The translations under genes and the position numbers were made by a program. 64,000 nucleotides of DNA, taken from positions 16,562,746-16,626,745 of the forward strand of contig OX246747.1 in the NCBI GenBank assembly GCA_945910005.1, given 5' to 3'. A model generated the notes under the pieces. That model was given only the letters and a program-made list of their open reading frames with translations, was not told the origin of the DNA and ran no database searches. Origin of the DNA: Isoperla grammatica. Its lineage: Eukaryota; Arthropoda; Insecta; Plecoptera; Perlodidae. Below are positions 10,557-21,244 of the stretch, one piece after another (the first letter of the stretch is position 1; each line of letters starts with the position of its first letter).

Positions 10557-10736
10557 TGTTATGTATTGCTAGTTATCACATTCAAATAGTGCGCCTTATC
10601 TTAATGCTCATGTATGCACTCTGGTGGCGGGGATAATAAACGTTGTCTTGTAATGGCGTCCAGCTAAATGTGTCGTTGTATTTCGTCCCTCCGATTATCC
10701 TTGCAGAAATAGTCATGTGTGTGTAAAAACATAACA
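10557..10736 (+). repeat. 3' LTR of Gypsy element
   Basis: 180 bp, TGTTATG to CATAACA, identical by eye to the 5' LTR. Followed by the TSD CTATT. Confidence 0.97.
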
Positions 10737-10821
10737 CTATTCTGTCTCTTCACAACAATATTTTATATATTCTATTATATTATCCTTCATATTAAAGAAC
10801 TAGATTTGTTTAGATATAAGT

Positions 10822-11646
10822 ATGAACCCAATAGATGATGTAAATCTAGACTACAATGATGTTGACCCACCACTAGCAGTTAGCAGCACATTCGACATAA
10901 TATGCAAAGACACTTTAGGGATACAGCAACTATTTGAGAATAATAAAGAACCAAAACTACTGCACATTAACATAAGAGGGATAAACAAACATTTTGACGA
11001 AATGATAGTACTAATGCAGGCATGCGCCATCAACTTTGACGTGATCATCCTAACAGAAACTCAACTGCAGCATGATACATCTAAATACCAAATAAGTGGC
11101 TACGAAACTTTTCATCTACTACCTAAACTATCGACTCATGACGGAATCACATTACTGATCAGGACATGTACATTTGACGCGTATACTGTAAACCACCTTA
11201 ATGGAATAACATCTGCCAATAACGCTTTACTTCAACTAACAACAAAGGCGGCAACTGCTCAATCCTAATCCTAACAGTGTACAGATCTCCCTCAGGAAAT
11301 GCCAACCTATTTTTTTTAAGAAATCGGTATAGAAGCCAATAAAATGAAAAGTAAATATAACGTCATCGTAGGAGATACAAATATTAATATTGAAGGAAAT
11401 CTATGGAGGCCTAATGAAACAATAGCGACGGAATACCTTAATTACATGTACATGAATGGCTTCCTGCCAGGCATAAGCAAACCAACCAGAGTGACCCCTA
11501 AAGTGAGTTCCTGCATAGACCACATTTTTATTAAATCAAAATATGATAACAATATAACAGCAATTCTTGAATCATGCTTAACAGACCACTATCCTATTAT
11601 ACTTGGTTGGAATAATCTGAATAAAAATAACTTTGAATTTGTATAA
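10822..11646 (+). pseudogene. LINE ORF2 endonuclease domain, frameshifted
   Basis: The ATG at 10822 opens a frame with LLHINIRGINKHFDEM and VIILTETQL, the N-terminal and catalytic-Glu regions of an APE-type endonuclease. It ends at 11268; the C-terminal half reappears at 11344-11646 in another frame with VGDTNINIEG, IDHIFIK and LTDHYPI, covering the catalytic Asp and His region. The reverse transcriptase that should follow is missing: sequence after 11650 is AT-rich and featureless. It is closely related to the LINE at 31110 (shared FD-IILTETQL, NK/RKHFDE). The Gypsy element inserted just upstream of this ORF. Confidence 0.85.
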
Positions 11647-11649
11647 ATT

Positions 11650-11955
11650 CAAATAACCACTTAAATTCACTTCCAAGTCAATAACCACTGTACTCTCAAT
11701 TATTTAAATACATAATATATGCTCACATGAGAACTACAAGCTGTATTTTAAGTCATTATCCTGGTTCCTTGTCATTATCCTGATAGCACAACAATTAAAA
11801 TATTTAATAAAGCATTGTTAAGTTGAGAAACTATGTTGCTGACTAGAAAACCTAGCAGATAAACACCTTAGCTATATTCGAGAATTTTTTTCAAACTTTT
11901 AAATTCATACTTAATGTTAATAAATTTGAAAGCCTCATATTCCCTTTTTGCCAAC
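11650..11955. other. AT-rich, no gene seen
   Basis: Truncated continuation of the LINE relic; no reverse transcriptase motif and no repeat tip seen. Confidence 0.5.
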
Positions 11956-11957
11956 AA

Positions 11958-12415
11958 TCACCCATGTGGCAGCAGCGGATGCAATTTCCACTTCCAATAT
12001 GGGTTGCAACAAAACAGTGAATGAAAACATGTCTGGTGTGAGACTTTCCCCTGGCGCTGTTACAGCATCGCTTACAATGCGAAAAGACAGACGGTGTGTT
12101 AGGCCTACTGGAGAAGTGTAGTGGGCGAGTGGGTGTGGGGGAGTGGGAGAGAGAGTGATTATAAAATAAATTGACAGCTCGTAGAAGAGACGGGTCCGAG
12201 TACACAGCCCAGAGCTAGGGCTGGCCATTCGGCTACCGAAGTAGCTTACTATAGAACTATAGATAGGCTGGTACCCTAGACCCGCCCCATTTTCGTCAAA
12301 ATTACTTCTGAAAGACAAAAAAGAAAACTTAGAAAGTGACGCATGCATAATAAGCGGTGATTTTTCAGAAAACTTCACGTTCGTTGTACAGGATGAAATA
12401 CAAACGTATCACTGG
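11958..12415 (+). repeat. Repeated module, copy 1 (with 28612-29045)
   Basis: About 450 bp nearly the same as 28612-29045 in direct orientation. It contains a roughly 49-codon open frame (from the bases GCAGCGGATGCA) reading SPGAVTASLTMRKD in both copies with several residue changes, so it looks like a terminal exon of some transposase. It runs on into the DFSENF exon. Short opposite-strand open frames here are shadows. Confidence 0.75.
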
Positions 12416-12682
12416 TTAATACTCAAGAAAGAACCCATTTGTTTTGGCACCATATCAGATAACCTGCAACATGGACCGCCAGCTATATGGATGCACCTTG
12501 AGCCTGTTCTCCAATTAATTCGAACTGAACATCCTGAAGTTAGTCAAATCCATTTTTATAGTGATGGTCCAACATCGCAATATAAGCAAAAATGGAATTT
12601 CTACCTTCTGTCTAAAAATATATATGAATATGGTTTTTTAAAAGCCTCCTGCCATATGGGCCCACATGAGACCAATATTTGA
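12296..12682 (+). pseudogene. Transposase-like relic, DFSENF/SDG family, copy A1
   Basis: An open frame of 128 codons reads ISGDFSENFTFVVQDEIQTYHW, later FYSDGPTSQYKQKWNFYLLS, then stops at 12680. These are conserved motifs of an uncharacterised protein family that is multi-copy in many invertebrates; I do not know an accepted name. The Asp residues of GDFSEN and SDG could be two acidic residues of an RNase H-like active site, but that is inference. The copy lacks the family's HGKG block and abuts a second copy at 12660. Confidence 0.6.
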
Positions 12683-13644
12683 TCAAATTAAGAAAAAATC
12701 ACCAGCAGTTAAGGTACTGCATTTCTTCTCCTATGGGCCTTCATCCCAGTACCGTCAGAAGAAAAATTTCTTTCTTTTCTGTACACTCACTTATCAGATA
12801 GGGTTTTCGGCAGCAACCTGGTCTTTCTTTGAGGCAGGTCATGGCAAGGGGGCTGCAGATGGGATAGGGGGTGCAGTCAAACGCCAAGCCGATAAGATAG
12901 TATCCTACGGCAATGACATAGCAAATGCTCGAGTTTTGTATGAAACTCTTAAGGAGGCTGGCCCATCTAAAATACATTTGTTTTTGTAGACAATGAGTCA
13001 ATCGAAAAGATCCCTAAGACGATTCCAAACAATTTAGCAACAATCAAAGGTACCCGTCAGATTCACCAACTGTGTAAGTTCTCACAAGGAAGCATGTGTT
13101 ATTGCACCATTTCTTGTTTCTGTGAACAGAATGATCTATTGAAGGCCAGCTCTGTACCTGCCATTTGCCTGTGCAAAAAATAACCTTTGTAAGGGAAAGG
13201 TATGGGCAAGGTATCTACACGTCAGATGAAGACGATGATCTGCCCCTAGTAAATTTTGCTGCACAACATGTGAGCGTCGATAGTACACCGCCGGTGTTGG
13301 CAGGATCCAGCTCACCTATTCCACCTACAACTCTTCACTGCAAAAACATAAGCCATGGGACTAACGTTCTGGTTGAGCTACCTACTGCAATGCGTTCACG
13401 CAACACAGAGTATCGCTATGTGGCAGTTTGCCAAAGTGGTGTGGAAGAGGATGGTGATATCAAGGTATTATACCTCAAACACCAGTCCTTGGGAACATGC
13501 TTCACAATCAACGACATTGAAATACCCTCATTTATTTCTTTCGATCAAGTGCTGGAAATATTGCCGGAGCCAACACTACGTATGAAAGAGCGGCGTGAAC
13601 TGTATGTGTTTCCGATGGAAATTAATTTGTATGAAAGGAAATAA
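12663..13644 (+). pseudogene. Transposase-like relic, SDG/HGKG family, copy A2
   Basis: Three open segments form one protein tail. 12666-12989 has LHFFSYGPSSQYRQKKNFFLF (SDG changed to SYG) and GHGKGAADGIGGAVKR. A one-base shift near 12984 leads to IKGTRQIHQ followed by a Cys-rich stretch CYCTISCFC. Another shift at about 13165 leads to a 159-codon segment with YVAVCQSGVEEDGDIKVLYL. The arrangement matches the C-terminal half of the DFSENF/SDG family. Either the frame changes are decay or unrecognised short introns; the SYG change suggests decay. The 3' flank carries AATGACCCA motifs at 14312 and 14639 that match the tips of the foldback at 19179. Confidence 0.6.
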
Positions 13645-13707
13645 GCCTTTGAATATCTTAAAAGAAATGGCGATGGCCCACAAGAATAAGATTTAAACTT
13701 ATTATTG

Positions 13708-13776
13708 CCATGAATGGTACTTTATGTCATGAATGTTACTTAACGTCATGAATGTTACTTCATGTCATGAATGTTA
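13708..13776. repeat. Short tandem repeat, about 19 bp x 4
   Basis: Units resemble GTCATGAATGTTACTTAAC. It lies just after the transposase-like relic. Confidence 0.8.
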
Positions 13777-14750
13777 GCTAGGCTACCCAGCCATCTTATC
13801 TAAATATTTAACTATTTAAAAACATGAAGTACTTCCAATTATACTTTTATTGTTAGTTATACTTTAACCTATACTACTTAATTTAATTTAATCAGATATC
13901 TAAAGCCAATCCTCATTAACAAGGTTCGAAAGTAAGTGAAATGTTAGCACTGGTAACACTCATGACAGTATTGAATTGATAAAACAACTTAAATTAAATA
14001 TCTAATGGATAATGATTGTATGTTCCTTATGATGGAACAAAATAAAGGGTATTCAAAAGATTAAACTAACGTGTTTTATTTTTGTTCTCCTTAGTTAGTC
14101 ATTGTATTGTATTGCACGGTAACACTCATGACATCCCGAGACACATTTGAGTACGCAAGTGCATATTTAAACTACTAAATATTAAAAAATAGGCAAACCC
14201 ATTTACAGCATGGTAGGAGATACATTAATTGTTGTACCCTATTATTCTGATAATCGTAGGTAAACATTTTTTAAATCTGCATTGCATTTGTCAAAGAGTC
14301 AATTTTTTTGAGAATGACCCATGTAAGACTGAATCAGTGAGTGTTATGTTAAATTATGCATGTTATATGCATTTACAGTTGAAGTAACTGCAATTGTCAG
14401 TAGTGTTACCAATACACTCACTCACTGGTGTTACGCAGCAACCATTTTCAATGTCAGTGGTATTAGCCCTACTATGAAAATATTTAATTACCTTTTATAA
14501 ATAAATAAACAGCATTTTAGCTCTGCCAAAACTGTAGTATCATTTCATTATGTATTATGATCCCCCAAAAAAATTTCATAAAATTTTTATTTTTAATCCC
14601 AATATTTTGTTCATCTAAATGTGTCAGGTTTGAGAAAATGACCCATATAATACTGAATTTATTTATATTTATATTTTAATTTATACCTAGTCCGTAAGTA
14701 TGTACATTGTACATGTGCATTTCAGCAGTTTATTTCAGCAGTTCAGAAGT
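13777..14750. other. AT-rich, probable 3' flank of relic A2
   Basis: No gene. Two near-identical motifs, AGAATGACCCATGTAAGACTG (from 14311) and AGAAAATGACCCATATAATA (from 14635), share AATGACCCA with the outer ends of the foldback at 19179-22314 and may be terminal-repeat remnants of the same transposon family. Confidence 0.4.
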
Positions 14751-14773
14751 AATTAGTGTAGTAGCCTGTATAT

Positions 14774-15299
14774 ACCTGATAACCTTGAACAGGATCTTAT
14801 CCGCAGAATTGACGATCTCGAGCAATACCAAAGACGCGAAAATCTGAGAATCTTCGGCATTCCGGAAACACGGGGGGAAGATACTGAACAGCTCGTCCTC
14901 AATGGTAGAATAGGCGACGGTGGCCTAGAGCTAGGTATGCGGGAATGTGACATATCGAGATTACATAGAATTGGTCCCCCTCCTGCCCATGATAAAACTG
15001 GACCCCCAAGGCCCATCATAGTAAAGCTGGCGAGCTACAGGCAGAGGGACGTGATATACCGAAACAAAAGATACCTACGAGGAACAAGGATTGTGATAAG
15101 AGAAGACCTCATGGCTGCAAGGAGACAAGTGTTACAGGAAGCAATTGAGAAGGTGGGAATGCGGAATGTCTGGACCCAAGACGGAGTAATCTTCTGGTCT
15201 GTCAACAAGCGGCGAGAGACGGCAACAACGCTTGCTGGCCTCAGAAGCAAACTCGAGGGGTGTGGAGAGCAGAGCGCGCCACCCACTGACAGAGAGTGA
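14774..15299 (+). pseudogene. LINE ORF1 (L1/L2-like RNA-binding protein) fragment
   Basis: A continuous frame reads LEQDLIRRIDDLEQYQRRENLRIFGIPE, then ISRLHRIGPP, RPIIVKLASYRQRDVIYRNK, LRGTRIVIREDL, and ends at a TGA at 15297. This is the coiled-coil end, RRM-like core and C-terminal domain of the nucleic-acid chaperone ORF1p found in L1, L2 and related LINEs. A clear N-terminus is not visible, so the copy is truncated on the left. The sequence at 30250-30620 is a more decayed member of the same ORF1 type (DIDRSHRVG, RPIIVK). Confidence 0.8.
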
Positions 15300-15459
15300 C
15301 CTCATGCCAACCCTCCACCTGTCTTCAAGGCCGCAGCTAGCAACAACCCAGAACACCGATAGAGCGCGGACCGATTTAACTTCTCAACACGGAACTCGGA
15401 ACAACTCATGCCGGGAGTACTTACCTCTACACAAAGGCCTGTACCACACAACAATAAAA

Positions 15460-15505
15460 TAAAATATAGTATAGTAGATTAGAGTATAGTATAGTAGATT
15501 TAAAT
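15460..15505. repeat. AGTATAGTAGATT short repeat
   Basis: Imperfect tandem copies of AGTATAGTAGATT after the LINE ORF1 fragment. Sequence to 15870 holds no recognisable gene. Confidence 0.6.
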
Positions 15506-15879
15506 CTTCCTTCTGCGCGTTACCAACCGTATGTACTTCTAGACTATTCTATCAAGTAGATGATAAGACTAGAACCATTAGAGCACTGCTTCTCTAAAAG
15601 AATGTGCACAGTTAAGTTCTGTGAAGTTGAACACTCACATGTCAGCCAACAACACTAACACCTATTATCGTGCTGCCCACACATGTTTCAACCCCGCCAT
15701 GTTACGCCAGGTTTTGCGTCTCGAATTATCAACGTCTTCAACATGCATATGAACAAAGTGCAAAACGATATAACCGATACAACATCTGTGCGTACGTAGA
15801 ATGACAAGAACAACCCGGGCCAGTCTCTGTCGAACCCTGACGAGAACAGGATGCTGTGGGGTTGCGGTAACCTACGAGA

Positions 15880-17007
15880 AGGAATATACGAGGACTCATA
15901 CAGACCTGTGTATCGGACTTCCTGAAGACACAGGGTTTACAACCGCTCTGTTGGTTCCGGTTCATCGACGACATCTACGCTATTTGGACCCATGGTGAAG
16001 AATCTTTCGCGACCTTCTTAGAGGAACTAAACACCTTTACCTCGCTACGCTTCACGTGGGAAATCTCCAAACACCACGTCAACTTTTTAGACGTCGATGT
16101 CTGGATCCGGGATGGACACCTGGAAACCAGCGTCCATTTCAAACCAACCAACAGTCAGCAATATCTGCATTATGACAGCTGCCACCCCAACTATACGAAA
16201 CAAGCCTTACCACACGCACTCGCCATACGAGGACGCAGGATTTGTTCCAACGAAGAGGACTTAGCAAAGTATTGCCACCGCATTGCGAATGCCTTTGTGG
16301 CTCGGGGATACCCCCGCCAGAAAGTCCTAAACCAAATCCATCGGCCAAACAAACCACGCACTCCACCCAACAACAGCATTATCCCACTAGTCACCCAGTG
16401 GCACCCAGGCTTACACGTACTAAATGGCATTATGAAGCGAGGAGCCCACATCCTCAAATCCTCAGGTCTCACCAACGACCTGGCGAAAAACCTACCGCGG
16501 GTGTACTTCCGGCGCCCACCTAACATCAGCGACCGCATCGTTAGGCACACCCCAGACAGGAAGAAGGAGAAGCTGCCCCTACCCCGGGGATCACACCCAT
16601 GCCACAGATCACGCTGTAAGACCTGCGCCATCCACCCTTCCACTACTTCTTTCACTGCTCGAGCCACCGGAAAAACATACCCCATCAGGCAACACTACAA
16701 CTGCACCACAACCAACCTGATCTACCAACTACAGTGCCAACTATGCCCGGCCGAGTACATAGGCCTAACGACCAACTCACTAAGTACTCGAATGAATGGG
16801 CATAGGCAGGACACTGTACAGAAACTTGACCTTAAACCCGTGGCCCAACATGCAGGCACCCACAACAAGGGGTTTAATGATTGCTACACTACCAGGGTAG
16901 TAAGATCATTACCCCCTTCCTGCAACGAGGAGCACCTGAGGCAATGGGAACTGGCGCATCAAATAGTTACCAACTCGCGCCAAAAGCCCAACCTCAACCT
17001 AAGGTAG
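15880..17007 (+). pseudogene. Penelope-like element: RT end plus GIY-YIG endonuclease (5'-truncated)
   Basis: One frame, open from at least 15880 to the TAG at 17005, carries the last third of a Penelope-like reverse transcriptase (WFRFIDDIYAIW, with the catalytic DD; HVNFLDVDVW; FKPTNSQQYL). It continues through a Cys-bearing linker (PCHRSRCKTC) into a GIY-YIG nuclease (NLIYQLQCQLCPAEYIG, RMNGHR). The 5' two-thirds of the polymerase are missing, as is common for these elements. Its sequence differs from the Penelope units at 36-47 kb (different linker, extra Cys), so it is another clade. Overlapping minus-strand open frames are shadows. Confidence 0.85.
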
Positions 17008-17240
17008 GCCTAGGCCACCTACCCCTAGGCCCCTCCCTCCTCCCACACCGCCACCACAACCAACAGCGCCTTGTAAATATCGTGTAAATAGTATTTTTAA
17101 ATTGAAATAGCTTTAGTCTTCTTCAACGGTCGGTGACCAAGGCCACGTAGGCCGAAACGTTCGACAATAATGTGTAAATATCTGTGTTAATCTTCACCTC
17201 AAGCAGCCACCCACAACCTTTCAGGTAAGCTGTTGGTCTC
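17008..17240 (+). other. 3' UTR/terminal region of Penelope-like element
   Basis: Contains GGTGACCAAGGCCACGTAGG then CCGAAACGTT, a stem (GGCC/GGCC) followed by GAAAC that resembles the degenerate hammerhead-ribozyme core reported in Penelope-like terminal repeats. The CUGAUGA part is poorly matched, so activity is doubtful. Confidence 0.4.
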
Positions 17241-17860
17241 CTTTCTTCTTTCCCCAATATACATCTGTGTAAATTATAAGTTATTTCAAACCGTTTGAAT
17301 TCTATATTTAGGCCTACAAAGTGAACGATATTATTATCGGATTAATTAATGAGATTTTCCACGTTGATGCAGCCGCCGATTACCTCACCGGTCAATTAAA
17401 GAAGGTAAGACCTGTCACAGTGTCAATACGGTCAAGTTTGGTGTGTATGGCACATTGGCCTACACTGAAAGCAAATCATTCTGATTGTTACAGTGCTAAC
17501 ATCAGAATACCAGCACTTCTTTGGGACGACCAATTAGCCCCCTGGTACTGTAAAGAACTACCGCGTCACTACGTGAAACAAAACAAAAATAATACGATAC
17601 GTCACGTCACGGTCGCCTTTCAATTGCAGTTATAATAGCGAGAGATATTATATTAACTTTGTTTGCATTAATATAAAGAAACAACCTAGCATTACGTATG
17701 TAGTTTGTAAGAAAAGTAGGAGACTATAATATTGTTATCTTTGTTTTCATGTTGTGGCACTTACTATGTTCATTATTAGTTTTGGTACCTACTATGTAGA
17801 TCTGACAGCTGCAGAATATATTACTATTATCATTCATATACTAAGTCGGATTTCTTTCGA
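17241..17860. other. No gene supported
   Basis: AT-rich sequence with one 104-codon open frame (17321-17635) that has no domain resemblance. Confidence 0.45.
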
Positions 17861-17949
17861 AATTGGTTTCCCGACAACAAACTCAATTACGCCACGTAAT
17901 TGAGAGCCCATCCTACTCAATCTTCACACTGCAACAAATCTACCCACGC

Positions 17950-18523
17950 CCACCCCGACTGGATGCTAAGCCCGGCCATGCAGGTTCACCTAGATTGTTC
18001 CCGCTAATCAGGGGTGTAACAGCCATTGCTGGGCAGCAACCAACCCCAAACGTGGATATAATTAAAAAGTTAAAAAACAAGATGCCTGCTTTCCACAACA
18101 TCTCTGAAGATAGTTTCATTGAAGGCTATCTGTATTTTCTTGTCAATTAATAAATGGAGTCAAAGACGGCAATTTGAACATCCTTCAGCAGCTCTTGGCG
18201 ATGAGAGAGAAAAAAAAAGTTTGCTGATGCTTCCCTACAAACAATTTGGGCTCCTGTGAATAGTGTGGAGGATGCAGAGCGCTTTTCAGTTAATATAACC
18301 TCGTCCTCACAGACCCTCGTACTCGCATGAAACAGAGCACCATTGAAACGTGTGCTATGCTCTCATTCAACCTTGCCATTAAGCCATTAATTGAGATCAT
18401 TGTACTGTGTATATATTAAATTAATACATGTATGCACTCGGCTATACTCCATTTCAATGAAAATGATTTTTGTAGTGATTTTCCTGTTTTTGGTGTATTT
18501 TTCCCTTTTTTGCTATATAGACG
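17950..18523 (+). pseudogene. hAT transposase C-terminal relic (left part)
   Basis: Decayed segments read MPAFHNISEDSFIEGYLYF, then, in other frames, NLNILQQLLAMRE and FADASLQTIWAPVNSVEDAERFS. This is the C-terminal dimerisation region of a hAT transposase family; the ERF block is the usual catalytic-Glu region. Several frame changes mark it as dead. The unit is repeated at 29613-30112. Here it is cut at CTATAAAG by a 3.8-kb insertion and resumes at 22344. Confidence 0.7.
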
Positions 18524-20584
18524 CTATAAAGCAGGGGTCGGCAACAGGCGGCCCACGGGCCATGTACGTGGGCCATGTGGGGCTAATTTTTGTGGCCCTC
18601 CACTAATTTATTTATTTATAAGGAAATCGCAATTATTATTCCTAGTTTCCACCACTGCTAGAAAAATTCAAGTTAATATTTTAAACATCAACCATTACCG
18701 TGATTAGACATACAAGTAGACACATGTGTGGATGTGTTGGTCAAATTAATCAATTTTATAAAAGCGCTCGTCTCTACAATACCGATTACTGAGAGTTCAG
18801 AGAATTCTTGGATAACATTAACGCGAAAATTATGATTTGCTGCTCGCCACTGAAGTCTGCTGCTGGACACGCCCACACATGTTTTAGGCAAAATATGTAT
18901 CAAAAGATTCAAAACAGAACTATCGAGGATTAAGTCAAGTTGCGATCCACATGTGTGTTATGATGGGATCTACGTACATTTGAACAATATCAGGTAAAAA
19001 CCTAGATTAACAAATCACCGATAACCACTTACAGGACGTTCTAAGCATATCTTGTACAAGACGCGAGCCCAACAAATTGGCCCAAGAACAGGGGTGTAAT
19101 TTCTCGCACTAGAAGTGGCCCGGACCTGTGGCCCCATGTACTAATAATACGCAGCACTGGTAGGTGGCACTATACACATGGGTCATTTCATTGAATATGG
19201 TCCAAGGGTGGTTGCTGACCCATCTCAGATATTTTTTTAACTTTTACCATTTGTTCCTATATGTGTTTGGACTCTAGTCCCAAAGTTTTAGATTTTTTTT
19301 ATGACTCACTAAAAAGTGACAGGCTTTAGAAGCCAGGCGGTCGCGGCAAAAATCACCATTTGGACTTCTTCGTTACATCGTGTAACTCGTAAACTATTCG
19401 TCCAATCAGAACAGAGCACTGGACATATTTTGTTTAAAAGAGTCAGAATATTCCAAATGTGTTCCTAAAATATAGTATATGTCAGCCATATTGGTTCTAT
19501 CCAAGGTCAAACATCGATTTCGGAAATCATTTTTTCATCAAGTTTGAAGCTGTATTACTTGATAAGGGTTGAAGATAAATGATAACTGTTTTTTTCTCCT
19601 TGCACATCGGAAACATATTTACCAGGAAAAAAATAATAACCTTTGTTTTTCTATCCCTAAATGGGTGAAAAAAAATCCCCAAAATGGGAAAAACTCAAAT
19701 TTTGACATGTTCAAGGTCATGTATCTCCAATGGGGGTAAAGATAAAAAATTGAAAATAAGGGAATATTTTGCCCTTATGTAGGTCTGTCAGTGACTAAAA
19801 AGTTTGGGTTGTTATTCAACACGGTTTAGAAAATACAGCATTTAGAAAATCGGTCAAAACAACGTTACGCACATGTATTCTTATCGTAAGAAGTGTACTT
19901 ACAATAGCTCATGATTGTCTGAAATACAACAGAAAACAATAATATTGTTACCTGGTTATAATTGATGGTTCTTCAACATTTCTTTTGAACTTCGATTTCA
20001 TTAACGTGTCTACTTCTTCTTTCAAACGCTCGCTGATGTTAGGCGTTCGACTGGTCGCAGTTGAAAGTTCCAGGGCGGACAGTATTCATAACATATTTGT
20101 ATAAGGCACCAATGTCTTGTCATTTCTTGTTAATTGGAATGATGTCATAGGTCCGGGAGGGCTGAAGGAATGAACGTAGGCCTAATAGTCGTCGTCTGCT
20201 TCCTAATGTTTTAGCACTTTCCCTAAATACCAACGGTCATTATATAAACACGCGACGTTATCGTACATTTTTATGTCCATGGGGATAGCTTTACACACAG
20301 TTTCTTCCACATAATTAATTGGAGCAGATGTGTTGCAAACTAGCATCATACACTCATCTTTTGGGATAAAACAGTGTGCTTTTCTCTAGTGCGAGATATG
20401 GCGAGAGCATGTTTAGTCTTATTGTAAGCGCAACTTTGTTAGTTTCAATTTCTTGTATCAATGTAGTTGTTCAATTTCTTCTTAATTTCTGCAACAGATG
20501 AACTGTTAAGATACCAATGTAACCTATAGGCCTACTCAGCAGGTTACAACTGACAGGTGTGACTGTGAAATTGTTGCTCCTAAT

Positions 20585-20944
20585 GTAAACAAGATTCCCT
20601 ACTTTTCGGACGGGGCTGCCGGACAGTACAAGAACCGCAAAAACTACATAAATATTTTAAAACATAAAATCAATTTTGGAATGGAAGTAGAGTGGCATTT
20701 TAGCAAAGGAGGTACAGTGAAAAGGCTTGTTACAAAAGCAAGTCTTCAGTGTAGTACATCCAACCACATCATGAAACCACAAGGCATGTTCAGCTTCGGC
20801 AATAACAAAATTATAGGAATAACATTTCTCTACGTAGATTCTAAAGAAAACGAAACTAACAAAGTTGCGCTTACAATAAGATTTAACATGCTCTCGCCAT
20901 ATCTCGCACTAGAGAAAATCACACTATTTTATCCCAAAAGATGA
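20585..20944 (+). pseudogene. Transposase-like relic, SDG family, in foldback centre (copy C)
   Basis: A 119-codon open frame runs from NKIPYFSDGAAGQYKNRKNY through EVEWHFSKGGTVKRLVTKASLQ to a TGA at 20942. It belongs to the family at 12296, 12663 and 28979. Compared with copy B (EWHFFATSHGKGPCDG then IGGTVKR) it has lost the HGKG block by an internal deletion, so it is unlikely to be active. The last 30 codons lie within the right inverted arm. Upstream coding exons (DFSENF region) are absent. Confidence 0.65.
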
Positions 20945-21032
20945 GTGTACAATGCTAGTTTGCAACACATCTGCTCCAATTAATTATGTGGAAGAAACTG
21001 TATGTAAAGTTATCCCCATGGACATAATTTTT

Positions 21033-21244
21033 GACATAATTTTTTATTTTATTTCATTTCTCAATTATTTTTTCTTGTACTTGATTTTTATTTTATACAG
21101 TTAAGTAGTTTGTTTTGTTTTTGTTGTTTGTTATTTATGATTTCATTATTATTAATTGTTTTGCATAGCCTAGTTTTATTTAAGGTCCTCCTTTGTAAAT
21201 CGTTTTATAACTGAATAGGATTGACATTAAATAAATAAATAAAT
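21033..21244 (+). mobile_element. AT-rich insertion in right foldback arm (LINE tail-like)
   Basis: This segment has no counterpart in the left arm. It ends GACATTAAATAAATAAATAAAT, which looks like the microsatellite tail of a 3'-end LINE fragment, so it probably inserted after the foldback formed. Confidence 0.5.

Larger units (their letters stand above)
5419..10736 (+). mobile_element. Intact Ty3/Gypsy LTR retrotransposon
   Basis: A complete 5318-bp element: 5' LTR 5419-5598, primer site 5602, one gag-pol frame 5878-10455, purine tract 10544-10556, 3' LTR 10557-10736. It is flanked by the perfect 5-bp TSD CTATT (5414-5418 and 10737-10741). The two 180-bp LTRs are identical as read by eye, which implies a very recent insertion. 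There is no env-like third frame. The PBS is the tRNA-Ser type shared with the truncated element at 1481. Every part needed for mobility appears present. Confidence 0.97.

Noticed and set aside
10822..11646. Host apurinic endonuclease gene
   Set aside because: Motif set and frame breaks match a LINE ORF2, and a related copy at 31110 is followed by reverse transcriptase sequence.
11891..12378. Minus-strand open frames across the repeated module
   Set aside because: They are the complement of a block whose plus strand has conserved coding sense; the second copy at 28641 breaks the frame.
16191..16685. 164-codon minus-strand frame
   Set aside because: Shadow of the plus-strand Penelope-like coding sequence (FIDD to GIY-YIG), which has clear motifs.
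17321..17635. 104-codon open frame
   Set aside because: No family resemblance and no splice or promoter context.
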